DNA of 64,000 bases, taken from Roseateles subflavus. Lineage in GTDB: Bacteria; Pseudomonadota; Gammaproteobacteria; Burkholderiales; Burkholderiaceae_C. Within the stretch, counting starts at the first letter, position 1; each line of letters starts with the position of its first letter. Below are positions 56,422 through 64,000 of this stretch, one piece after another. The notes beneath the pieces are model-generated. The model did no database searches and was not told the DNA's origin. It saw only the letters and a list, made by a program, of their open reading frames with translations. The stretch is from positions 229,370 through 293,369 of the forward strand of contig NZ_JASVDS010000006.1 in NCBI RefSeq assembly GCF_030285365.1, read 5' to 3'. The translations under genes and the position numbers were made by a program.

Positions 56422-57602
56422 GGGCCGCCCGCAACGCCGCGGCCGCCCTGGCGCTGCTCGCGAGCGCCCTCGCCCAGGCCGCGCCGACGCCCACGCTGCT
56501 CGTCTGGATCAACGGCGACAAGGCCTACAACGGCCTGCAGAAGGTCGGCCACGCCTTCGAGAAGCTCTCGGGCGTGAAGGTCGTCGTCGAGCATCCCGTC
56601 GACGCGACGGACAAGTTCCAGCAGGCCGCCGGCGCCGGCAAGGGCCCGGACATCTTCTGCTGGCCCCACGACCGCGTGGGCGAATGGGCCAAGGCCGGCC
56701 TGCTCACACCGCTGCGCCCCTCCCCCGCCCTGCGCGCCGAAATCGAGGACACCGCCTGGCGCGCCTTCAGCTACCAGGGCCGGACCTGGGGCTACCCGAT
56801 CGCCATCGAGACCACCGGCCTCATCTACAACAAGAGCCTGGTGCCCGTGCCACCCAGGACCTTCGACGAGGTGATCCAGCTGGACCGCAAGCTCCAGGGC
56901 CAGGGCAAGCGCGCCATCCTGTGGCACTACAACAAGAGCTTCTTCAGCTGGCCCGTGCTGGCCGGCGCCGGCGGGCAGATCTTCGGACGCGATGCGCGCG
57001 GGGACTTCGACGCCGGGCAGGTCGGCGTCAACAACGAGGGCGCGCTGGCCGGTGCGCAGATGATCGACCGCCTGGTGCGCGAGGGCCACATGCCCAAGGG
57101 CGCCAACTACGCCGAGATGGAAAGCGGCTTCGCCCGCGGCGAGGTGGCGATGATGATCTCCGGCCCCTGGGCCTGGGAGAACGCCCGGCGCGCGCGCATC
57201 GACTTCGGCGTGGCGCCCATCCCCGCGGTCAGGCCGGGACAGTACTCCAAGCCCTTCGTGGGCGTGCTGGGCTGCATGATCGCCGCGCCCTCCCGGCAGA
57301 AGGACCTGGCCCGCGAGTTCCTGGAGCAGCACCTGCTGCGCCCCGAGGCCCTCAAGGTGCTCGATGCCGACGTGCCCATCGGTGTGCCCGCCAACAAGGC
57401 CTTCTATGCCGAGCTCTCGGTCAATCCGCTGATCAAGGCCAGCATGGAGAACGCCCGCCTCGGCGAGCCCATTCCCAACATCCCCGAGGTGGGCCGCTTC
57501 TGGACCGCCATGGACGCCGCGCTGGAGGCCATCAGCAATGGTCTGCAGAGCCCGAAGGACGCGCTCGACGGCGCCGCCGCCCGCATGCTCCTGAAGAAGT
57601 GA
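56418..57602 (+). CDS. malE: Maltose/maltodextrin-binding protein MalE
   Basis: A 394-residue periplasmic protein with a signal peptide (NAAAALALLASALAQA) and the family core: LLVWINGDKAYNGLQKVGHAFEK, PDIFCWPHDRVGEWAKAGLL and YPIAIETTGLIYNKSL, very close to the E. coli MalE pattern. It delivers maltodextrins to MalFG. It overlaps malK by 4 bp and precedes malF by 7 bp. Identity is secure; the preferred chain length of the sugar is not visible. Confidence 0.95.
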
Positions 57603-57609
57603 GCCGCCC

Positions 57610-59232
57610 ATGAACGCTTCGCCCTCCCTCGCCCCCTCGCCGCTCGCCGCGGCCTACAGCACCCTGCCGCCCTCGCTCGGGAGCCGCCTCCTCGCCGCCC
57701 TGCGCTGGCCCGCCGTGGCCGCCCTGGCGCTGGGCGCGCTGTACCTCGTCTTCTCCATCTACGCCGCGGGCCAGACCGCCTGGGCGGCCGGCGCACTCGC
57801 GCTGTTCGGCGGCGCCTTCTACGCCTACCTGCGGGCGGGATTCGCCTGGCGCTACCTCTTCCCCGGCGTGGCCGGCATGGCCGTGTTCATCGCCTTTCCG
57901 CTGCTCTACACGGCGCAGATCGGCTTCACCAACTACTCGTCGGCTCACCTGCTGAGCCAGGAACGCGTGCGGGCCTATCTGCTGGACCAGCACGACGTGA
58001 TCGAGGCGGGCGCCATGGGCTTCAGCCTGCACGCCGACGGGCCGGAGTTCCGCGTCGTGCTCAACGAGGCCGGCACGGCGCAGCCGCGCTATGTATCCCC
58101 GCCGCTGGCGCTCAAGAAGACGCGCGAGCCGCTGAAGGTCACGATGCTCGCGGCCCGGGAGGAGCACCTGCCGCTGCAAAGCGCACTGCAGCCCGCGCTG
58201 CCGCTGCGCGAGCTCGTGCAGCACCGCGAGGCGCTCGCACAACTGCAGCTGCTGCTGCCCGATCGCAGCGGCCCCGAGGCGCAGCTGCGCTACCTGGGCC
58301 TGCGCGAGTACGGCCCCGTCTCGCCGCACTACGTGGAGCAGCCCGACGGCAGCCTGCTGCGCGCGGCGGACGGCCAGCGCTTCGCGCCGGACGGCAAGCT
58401 CGGTTACTACCGCAGCCAGGACGGCGCCGGCGGCGAGATCCTGCAGCCCGGCTACAAGGTCCTCGTGGGCCTGCAGAACTACAGCCGCATGCTCTTCGAT
58501 GCCGAGTTCCGCGGCCCCTTTGTCAGCATCTTCATCTGGACGGTGCTGTTCTCGCTGGCCACCGTGGCGGGCGCCACCTTCATCGGCATGTTCCTGGCCG
58601 TGCTGCTGAACTGGGAGGACCTCAAGGGCCGCACCGCCTACCGCACCCTGCTCTTCCTGCCCTACGCGGTGCCGGGCTTCATCTCCATCCTCGTCTTCAA
58701 GGGCCTGTTCAACCAGAACTTCGGCGAGATCAACGCCATCCTCGACGCCCTCTTCGGCGTGAAGCCCGCCTGGTTCGCCGACCCGCTGCTGGCCAAGGTG
58801 ATGCTGCTGATCGTGAACATCTGGCTGGGCTACCCCTACATCATGATCCTGTGCTCGGGCCTGCTGAAGGCGATCCCGGCGGACCTGTACGAGGCCTCGG
58901 CCATCGTGGGCGCGGGGCCATGGACCAACTTCTGGCGCATCACCGCGCCGCTGATCGTGAAGCCGCTGTCGCCCCTGCTCATCAGCGCCTTCGCCTTCAA
59001 CTTCAACAACTTCGTGCTGATCGCCCTGCTGACCGACGGCCGGCCGGACTTCCTCTCGACCAAGCTGCCGGCCGGGCAGACGGACATCCTCGTGTCCTAC
59101 ACCTACCGCATCGCCTTCCGCGACTCGGGCTCGGACTTCGGCCTCGCGGCGGCGATCTCCACGCTGATCTTCTTCCTGGTGGCGGCGATGTCGCTGCTGA
59201 ACCTCCGTCTCATGCGCAAGGCACAGAGCTAA
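57610..59232 (+). CDS. malF: Maltose ABC transporter permease MalF
   Basis: A 540-residue permease with eight predicted helices and the large periplasmic P2-type loop (about residues 115-290) known from MalF, which contacts MalE. The EAA loop that docks on MalK is seen as YEASAIVGAGPWTNFWRITAPLI. FAFNFNNFVLIALLTDGRPD is the MalF helix region near the sugar site. It follows malE by 7 bp and precedes malG by 9 bp. Confidence 0.95.
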   Translation: MNASPSLAPSPLAAAYSTLPPSLGSRLLAALRWPAVAALALGALYLVFSIYAAGQTAWAAGALALFGGAFYAYLRAGFAWRYLFPGVAGMAVFIAFPLLYTAQIGFTNYSSAHLLSQERVRAYLLDQHDVIEAGAMGFSLHADGPEFRVVLNEAGTAQPRYVSPPLALKKTREPLKVTMLAAREEHLPLQSALQPALPLRELVQHREALAQLQLLLPDRSGPEAQLRYLGLREYGPVSPHYVEQPDGSLLRAADGQRFAPDGKLGYYRSQDGAGGEILQPGYKVLVGLQNYSRMLFDAEFRGPFVSIFIWTVLFSLATVAGATFIGMFLAVLLNWEDLKGRTAYRTLLFLPYAVPGFISILVFKGLFNQNFGEINAILDALFGVKPAWFADPLLAKVMLLIVNIWLGYPYIMILCSGLLKAIPADLYEASAIVGAGPWTNFWRITAPLIVKPLSPLLISAFAFNFNNFVLIALLTDGRPDFLSTKLPAGQTDILVSYTYRIAFRDSGSDFGLAAAISTLIFFLVAAMSLLNLRLMRKAQS

Positions 59233-59241
59233 GGACACCCC

Positions 59242-60132
59242 ATGGCCATCGTTCGAGGCAAGCAAGCCCGCTGGCGCGTCGGCGCCGCCCATGCCCTGCT
59301 GTGGGTGTTCCTGGCATTGACGCTGTTCCCGCTGCTGGCGGTGGTGTCCATCTCGCTGCGGCCCGGCAACTTCGCCACCGGCAGCCTGATTCCCGCCGAG
59401 GTCAGCCTGGAGCACTGGAAGCTCGCGCTGGGCATCCCCTACCAGGGCCCGGACGGCGCGCTCGTGCAGCCGCCCTTCCCCGTGCTCACCTGGCTGTGGA
59501 ACTCGATCAAGGTCGCGACGATCTCGGCCTTCGCCATCGTGGCCATCTCCACCACCGCGGCCTATGCCTTCGCGCGCCTGAGGTTCCCCTTCAAGACAGG
59601 CATCCTGAACAGCATGCTGCTGCTGCAGATGTTCCCGCCGGTGCTGGCCCTGGTGGCGCTCTATGCCATCTTCGAGACCATCGGCACGCAGGTGCCGGTG
59701 CTGGGCCTCGAGACGCACGCCGGCCTGGTGCTGGCCTACCTCGGCGGCGTGGCCACGCACATCTGGACGATCAAGGGCTACTTCGAGACCATCCCGAGCG
59801 AGATCGAGGAGAACGCCAAGGTCGATGGTGCCTCGCACTGGCAGGCCTTCCGCCGCGTGCTGCTGCCGATGGCCGTGCCCATCCTGATGGTCGTCTTCGT
59901 GCTGGCCTTCATCGGGACCATCATCGAGTACCCGGTGGCCTCCGTCCTGCTGCGCGAGGAGGGCAACCTCACGCTGGCCGTGGGCTCGAAGTACTTCCTG
60001 CACGACCAGCGTTTCCTGTGGGGCGACTTCGCCGCGGCCGCCGTGCTCTCGGGCCTGCCGATCACGCTCGTGTTCCTGCTGGCGCAGCGCTGGATCGTCT
60101 CGGGCCTCACGGCCGGCGGCGTGAAGGGATGA
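59242..60132 (+). CDS. malG: Maltose ABC transporter permease MalG
   Basis: A 296-residue permease with six helices. Its EAA loop reads [25 protein letters not shown], and the C-terminal tail LTAGGVKG matches the MalG end that inserts between the MalK subunits. ACACCCC precedes the ATG. Its stop overlaps the amylase start (ATGA), so the degradative enzyme is translated with the transporter. Confidence 0.95.
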   Translation: MAIVRGKQARWRVGAAHALLWVFLALTLFPLLAVVSISLRPGNFATGSLIPAEVSLEHWKLALGIPYQGPDGALVQPPFPVLTWLWNSIKVATISAFAIVAISTTAAYAFARLRFPFKTGILNSMLLLQMFPPVLALVALYAIFETIGTQVPVLGLETHAGLVLAYLGGVATHIWTIKGYFETIPSEIEENAKVDGASHWQAFRRVLLPMAVPILMVVFVLAFIGTIIEYPVASVLLREEGNLTLAVGSKYFLHDQRFLWGDFAAAAVLSGLPITLVFLLAQRWIVSGLTAGGVKG

Positions 60133-62537
60133 GGCGCGCCCGCCGCCTGCTCGCCGCCGGGCTGCTCGGACTGCTCGGGCTGCCGGCCGTGGCCCGGCCC
60201 TGCGCGCCGGCCCCTTTCGGCGACACCGTGCTCTACCTGCGCGGCCCGCTCAACAACTGGGCGGCCCAGGACGAGCAGGCCTTTGAGTACCGCTGCGACG
60301 CCTACTACCTCAACCTGCGCGCGCAAGGGCCGCAGGAGTTCAAGGTGGCCGACGAGGACTGGACGCCCGAGCGCACCTGGGGCGCCGACGCCCAGGGTCG
60401 CCTGGCACGCGGCGCCGCGGCCCTCGGCAACGTCCGCCTGGATCTGCGCGGGGCCCACACGCTGCGCCTGCGCTTCGAGGCCTCGGGAGCGACGCGACTC
60501 GAGCTCGGACCGCTGTCCTTCAAGCCCACGCCGCCTCGCCCGATCACCGACGAAGCTGCCCTGAGCACCCACTTCGACTCTCGCCACGCCGAGTCCAAGA
60601 CGCCCTTCGGTGCCCAGCCGCAAGGCACCGAGATCCGCTTCGCGCTGGCCAGCACCCGTCCGGGCCTGCTGCGCGCCACGCTCGTGCTGGAGCGGCGCCA
60701 TCTGAGCGGCAACCAGGAGCAGCTGAGCTACGAACCGCTGCAGCGCATCGCCATGACGCCCGAGGGCCACGGTCTCGGCACCGCCTTCAACACCACCGTC
60801 CGCTTCGACGAGGTCGGCATCTTCGGCTACTGGTTCGAGCTGGAGACGCAGCAAGGCCGCTACGCCCTGCAGAACAACAGGGACACGGTCCACTGGACGC
60901 GTGAGAAGGGCAGCCTGGGCCCGGCGGTGGTCGAGCGCCTGCCGTCGGACGCCCGCCGCATCCGCCGCTACCGGCAGACCATCCATGCACGCGACTTCGC
61001 CGTGCCAGCCTGGGCGCATGACGCCGTCTACTACGCCATCTTCCCGGAGCGCTTCAGGAACGGCGACCCGTCCAACGACCCACGCCCCGGCGGCGGGCGC
61101 GTGCAGGACCGCTACCAGGGCCACGACGTCGAGCGACACGCCCGCTGGATCGACAAGCCCTACAAGCCCGGCAGCGGTGACGGCTCCGATGCCGTCTACA
61201 ACAACGACTTCTTCGGCGGCGACCTCGCCGGCATCATCGAGAAGCTCGACGACATCCGCGCGCTCGGGGTCAACACGATCTATCTGACGCCCATCTTCCG
61301 CGCGGCCAGCAACCACAAGTACGACACGGCCGACTACACCGAGGTCGACCCGGCCCTCGGCAGCAACGCCGACTTCGAGCGGCTCTGCGCCGAAGCCGCG
61401 AAGCGCGGCCTGCGGGTGCTGCCGGACACCTCCCTGAACCACGTCGGCGCCGACTCGCGCTACTTCGACCGCTTCGCCCGCCACACCCCGGCGGAGCGCC
61501 CCGGCGCCTTCCGCGGCGGCCGCATCCAGCCGGGCTCGCCCTATGCGGACTGGTTCAGCTTCGACCCCGGCCAGGCCGCGCCGGACCGCCAGTTCAAGGG
61601 CTGGGTCGGCGTGACGGACCTGCCGGAGATCGACAAGGGCAGCCGCGCCTTCCGCGACTTCGCCTACGGCCCGGGCGGCGTCATGCAGCAGTGGCTGGAC
61701 CGCGGCGCGGCCGGTTGGCGCATGGACGTCGCGCCCTGGGTGCCGGATGATTTCTGGCGCGAATGGCGCCGCGCCATCAAGGCGCATCGGCCCGATGCGA
61801 TCACGATCGCCGAGACCTGGTTCGACGCCAGCAAGTACTTCCTGGGCGACACCTTCGACGGCACGATGAACTACATCTTCCGCAGCGCGGCGCTGGACTT
61901 CGCCGCCGGCGGCGATGCGAGGCGGCTGGCCGCGCATCTCGAGTTCATGCGCGAGTCCTACCCCGCGCAGGCCCTGCTGGCCAACATGAACCTGCTCTCC
62001 AGCCACGACCAGCCGCGCGCGCTGCACGCCCTGGGCGAGCGCGAAGACAGCCCCGCCAGCGCCCGCCGGCTGGCGCGGCAACGCCTGCGCCTGGCCTGGC
62101 TGCTGCAGGTGACGGCGCCCGGCGCGCCGAGCCTCTACTACGGTGACGAGGTGGGCGTGAGCGGCGGCGACGATCCCTTCAACCGGGCCCCCTACCCGTG
62201 GGCGGACGCGGGCGGCGCGCCCGACGAAGCCCTGCGCGCCGACTGGCGCCGCCTCGCGGCCCTGCGCCAGCAGCATCCCGTGCTGCGCCACGGCCTGCCG
62301 GACGCCCCGCTTGTCGCCACGGCACAGCTGCTCGCCCTGCCCCGCCGCCTGGGCGACGCCCGGGCGCTGACGGTGCTCAGCAATGCGCCCGGCGTCACCC
62401 GCGCCAGCCTCCCCCTGGGCCCCGAATGGCCCGTCCGCTGGCGCGACGCCCTCAGCGGCGAACGCTTCGTGGCCGATCAGGGCCGCCTGCTCCTGCCCCT
62501 GCCCGCCCTCGGCGGGCGCCTCCTGGTGAACGAATGA
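60129..62537 (+). CDS. Secreted or periplasmic GH13 alpha-amylase family enzyme
   Basis: An 802-residue enzyme with a signal peptide ([17 protein letters not shown]). An N-terminal starch/pullulan-type beta domain ([19 protein letters not shown]) and a second beta domain (about 160-290) precede the GH13 barrel ([18 protein letters not shown]). The catalytic set is Asp533 (WRMDVAPW), Glu562 (TIAETWF) and Asp627 (SSHDQPR). It likely cuts maltodextrin or starch outside the cytoplasm to feed MalE. It overlaps malG and the next gene by 4 bp each. Specificity (amylase, cyclomaltodextrinase or neopullulanase type) cannot be set by eye. Confidence 0.92.
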   Translation: MRRARRLLAAGLLGLLGLPAVARPCAPAPFGDTVLYLRGPLNNWAAQDEQAFEYRCDAYYLNLRAQGPQEFKVADEDWTPERTWGADAQGRLARGAAALGNVRLDLRGAHTLRLRFEASGATRLELGPLSFKPTPPRPITDEAALSTHFDSRHAESKTPFGAQPQGTEIRFALASTRPGLLRATLVLERRHLSGNQEQLSYEPLQRIAMTPEGHGLGTAFNTTVRFDEVGIFGYWFELETQQGRYALQNNRDTVHWTREKGSLGPAVVERLPSDARRIRRYRQTIHARDFAVPAWAHDAVYYAIFPERFRNGDPSNDPRPGGGRVQDRYQGHDVERHARWIDKPYKPGSGDGSDAVYNNDFFGGDLAGIIEKLDDIRALGVNTIYLTPIFRAASNHKYDTADYTEVDPALGSNADFERLCAEAAKRGLRVLPDTSLNHVGADSRYFDRFARHTPAERPGAFRGGRIQPGSPYADWFSFDPGQAAPDRQFKGWVGVTDLPEIDKGSRAFRDFAYGPGGVMQQWLDRGAAGWRMDVAPWVPDDFWREWRRAIKAHRPDAITIAETWFDASKYFLGDTFDGTMNYIFRSAALDFAAGGDARRLAAHLEFMRESYPAQALLANMNLLSSHDQPRALHALGEREDSPASARRLARQRLRLAWLLQVTAPGAPSLYYGDEVGVSGGDDPFNRAPYPWADAGGAPDEALRADWRRLAALRQQHPVLRHGLPDAPLVATAQLLALPRRLGDARALTVLSNAPGVTRASLPLGPEWPVRWRDALSGERFVADQGRLLLPLPALGGRLLVNE

Positions 62538-63457
62538 CGCCTGCCTCTCCCCGTCCTGCGCCTCCGCGCGACTTCGGCCAGACCGGCCTGCAGGTCAGCG
62601 CGCTGGGCTTTGGCGCCATGCACCTCAACGACGAGCGCACCAGTGATGCCGAGGCCGGCGCCCTGCTCAACGCCGTGCTGGACCTGGGCGTCACGCTCAT
62701 CGACACGGCGCGCTCCTACGGCCTGTCCGAGGCGCGCATCGGCCGCCATCTCGCGCACCGTCGCCAGGAGTTCCTGCTGTCCACCAAGCTGGGCTATGGC
62801 GTGGACGGCGTGCCGGACTGGACCCACGACTGCATCGTCCAGGGCGTGGAGCGCGCCCTGCGGCTGATGCGCACGGACGTCATCGACATCGCGCACCTGC
62901 ATTCCTGCCCGCTGGAGACGCTGCAGCGTGGCGACGTGGTCCGGGCTCTGGACGACTGCCGCCGCGCCGGCAAGATCCGCGTCGCGGCCTACTCGGGCGA
63001 GAACGCCGAGCTGGACCTCGCCCTGGCCGATCCGGTGTTCGGCGCCGTGCAGACCTCGGTGAGCGTCTGCGACCAGGCCAATGTGCCGGACCGTCTGGAC
63101 CGGGCTCGGGCGCGTGGCGTGGGCGTGATCGCCAAGCGGCCGCTGGCCGGCGCCATCTGGCGGCATGCGCAGCGGCCGGACGACTTTGCCGAGGGGCAGT
63201 ACTGGGACCGCTGGCGGGCCCTGGATCTGGAGGCCCTGAGGCAAGACCTGGCCCCCGACATGGCCCCGGATGAGATGGCCTTGCGCTTCGTGGCCTGGCT
63301 GCCGGGGGTGAGCAGCGTCATCGCTGGCAGCCGGCGCCTTGAGAACGTCCAGCGCAACCTCGCCGCCGTGGCCCGCGGGCCCTTGCCGGCGCCGCTGCAG
63401 CAGGCGCTGCTGGCGCGATTCGTGCCGCACGCGGCGCAGTGGCACGGCGTGATCTGA
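62534..63457 (+). CDS. Aldo/keto reductase
   Basis: A 307-residue TIM-barrel reductase. The tetrad can be placed as Asp in LIDTARSYG, Tyr in the same segment, Lys in LSTKLGYG and His in IAHLHSCP. It begins FGQTGLQVSALGFGAM, the usual AKR start, and would use NADPH on an aldehyde or ketone. Its ATG overlaps the amylase stop, so it belongs to the mal operon; why a reductase is here is unknown, possibly sugar-derived carbonyl handling. Confidence 0.88.
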   Translation: MTPASPRPAPPRDFGQTGLQVSALGFGAMHLNDERTSDAEAGALLNAVLDLGVTLIDTARSYGLSEARIGRHLAHRRQEFLLSTKLGYGVDGVPDWTHDCIVQGVERALRLMRTDVIDIAHLHSCPLETLQRGDVVRALDDCRRAGKIRVAAYSGENAELDLALADPVFGAVQTSVSVCDQANVPDRLDRARARGVGVIAKRPLAGAIWRHAQRPDDFAEGQYWDRWRALDLEALRQDLAPDMAPDEMALRFVAWLPGVSSVIAGSRRLENVQRNLAAVARGPLPAPLQQALLARFVPHAAQWHGVI

Positions 63458-63468
63458 GGGCGCGCGCC

Positions 63469-63939
63469 TCAGCCGATGTCTCGTCCCATGGCGCCCATGC
63501 CGCTGCGCGCGGCTGCCCGGTCTGCGGCATGGTGGGATGGCACGTGCAGGGCCGTGAGGTGCAGCCCCCAGCACACTGCCAGCGATTCCAGCAGCTGCGC
63601 CTCGCCCAGCAGCGCATCCGGCAGCAGCGCCACCGAGCGGCTCACGTGGACCTGGTAGAACGTATCGACCAGCCCGGGAATCTCGCTCGGGGCCGTTGCC
63701 ACCTGCAGCTCCTCCAGCGTGAAGCGCATCTGCTGAGCCAGCCAGGCCAGGCGCTCGGCGCGGCCGCGGTCCAGCCCGGACAGCACCCACGTCACCGTGT
63801 ACAGACCGCCCTGGACATAAGGAATCTGCCCCGCGGTGTCCGCCAGCGACGCCCACCGCGAAGACACCAGCTCATGCAAGGCGTCCCGCTCGTCCTCTCG
63901 CAGGCGACGCAGGTCGGGTTCAAAGGGCTCGTCAGTCAT
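63469..63939 (-). CDS. Protein of unknown function
   Basis: A 156-residue soluble protein, Leu/Ala-rich and mostly helical, with VQGGLYTVTWVLSGLDRGRAERLAWLA in the middle and HVSRSVALLPDALLGEAQLLESLAV later; the tail has two adjacent His. No known domain or signal peptide is seen. The ATG at 63939 is preferred to a GTG three codons earlier. It converges with the mal operon, 11 bp beyond the aldo/keto reductase stop. Confidence 0.6.
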   Translation of the reverse strand: MTDEPFEPDLRRLREDERDALHELVSSRWASLADTAGQIPYVQGGLYTVTWVLSGLDRGRAERLAWLAQQMRFTLEELQVATAPSEIPGLVDTFYQVHVSRSVALLPDALLGEAQLLESLAVCWGLHLTALHVPSHHAADRAAARSGMGAMGRDIG

Positions 63940-64000
63940 CGCAGTCACGAAGCAATTGAATTGTGAAGCCGGCCCACTTGGCGGGGCAGGCGGCTCGATG

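Noticed and set aside
58851..60128. N-terminal extension of the amylase frame
   Set aside because: It overlaps malF and malG in another frame; the signal peptide begins at 60129.

Overview
The window is about 70% GC, densely coded and free of insertion sequences, rRNA, tRNA or CRISPR signals that I could see. Gene content and order suggest a Burkholderiales chromosome of the Rubrivivax / Leptothrix / Roseateles type: gltA-sdhE-sdhBADC beside a GntR regulator, then mdh, an HpcH-type lyase and acnB, plus CcoG for cbb3 oxidase. The taxonomic placement is an inference from gene content, not from a search.

Layout. 1-2337: 3' part of ccoG, a MIP18/DUF59 protein and a polytopic membrane protein. 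2386-5192 (minus): a PotD-like periplasmic binding protein overlapping a Cache-HAMP-GGDEF diguanylate cyclase, a likely ligand-to-c-di-GMP pair. 5318-12072: a stress module of rhodanese and ArsR repressor (minus) divergent from an RND pump, two DUF2892 proteins, thioredoxin 2 and an OsmC protein; a perfect inverted repeat sits in the promoter between them. 12178-19701: housekeeping and accessory genes (thioesterase, TPR protein, Cys-rich regulator with an MFS exporter, phosphatase, pseudouridine synthase, SDR, CobD/CbiB-like protein, NUDIX). 19913-32484: the TCA block (gltA, sdhE, sdhB, sdhA, sdhD, sdhC, GntR; mdh, lyase, acnB) interrupted by an AbrB/PIN toxin-antitoxin pair. 32706-46324: accessory genes, including an unknown 501-residue membrane protein behind four 11-bp tandem repeats, a 1674-residue kinase-ATPase-GAF-GGDEF protein, an NAD(P)H-FMN reductase, a bacterial lipoxygenase, an orphan protein with an eCIS-cargo-like leader, an antiporter and a DUF1275 protein.

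46470-63457 is a complete maltodextrin/glycogen unit: malQ, glgX, glgB and glgP on the minus strand, divergent from malK-malE-malF-malG, a secreted or periplasmic GH13 amylase and an aldo/keto reductase on the plus strand. Two similar 15-bp operator-like sites lie between the divergent operons. Imported maltodextrin would be processed by MalQ, GlgP and GlgX, and GlgB would store or remodel glucan; glgA and glgC are not in the window. The window ends with a small unknown gene.

The most unusual items are the binding protein/cyclase pair, the kinase-GGDEF giant, the lipoxygenase, the eCIS-cargo-like orphan and several clear inverted or tandem repeats placed at promoters.
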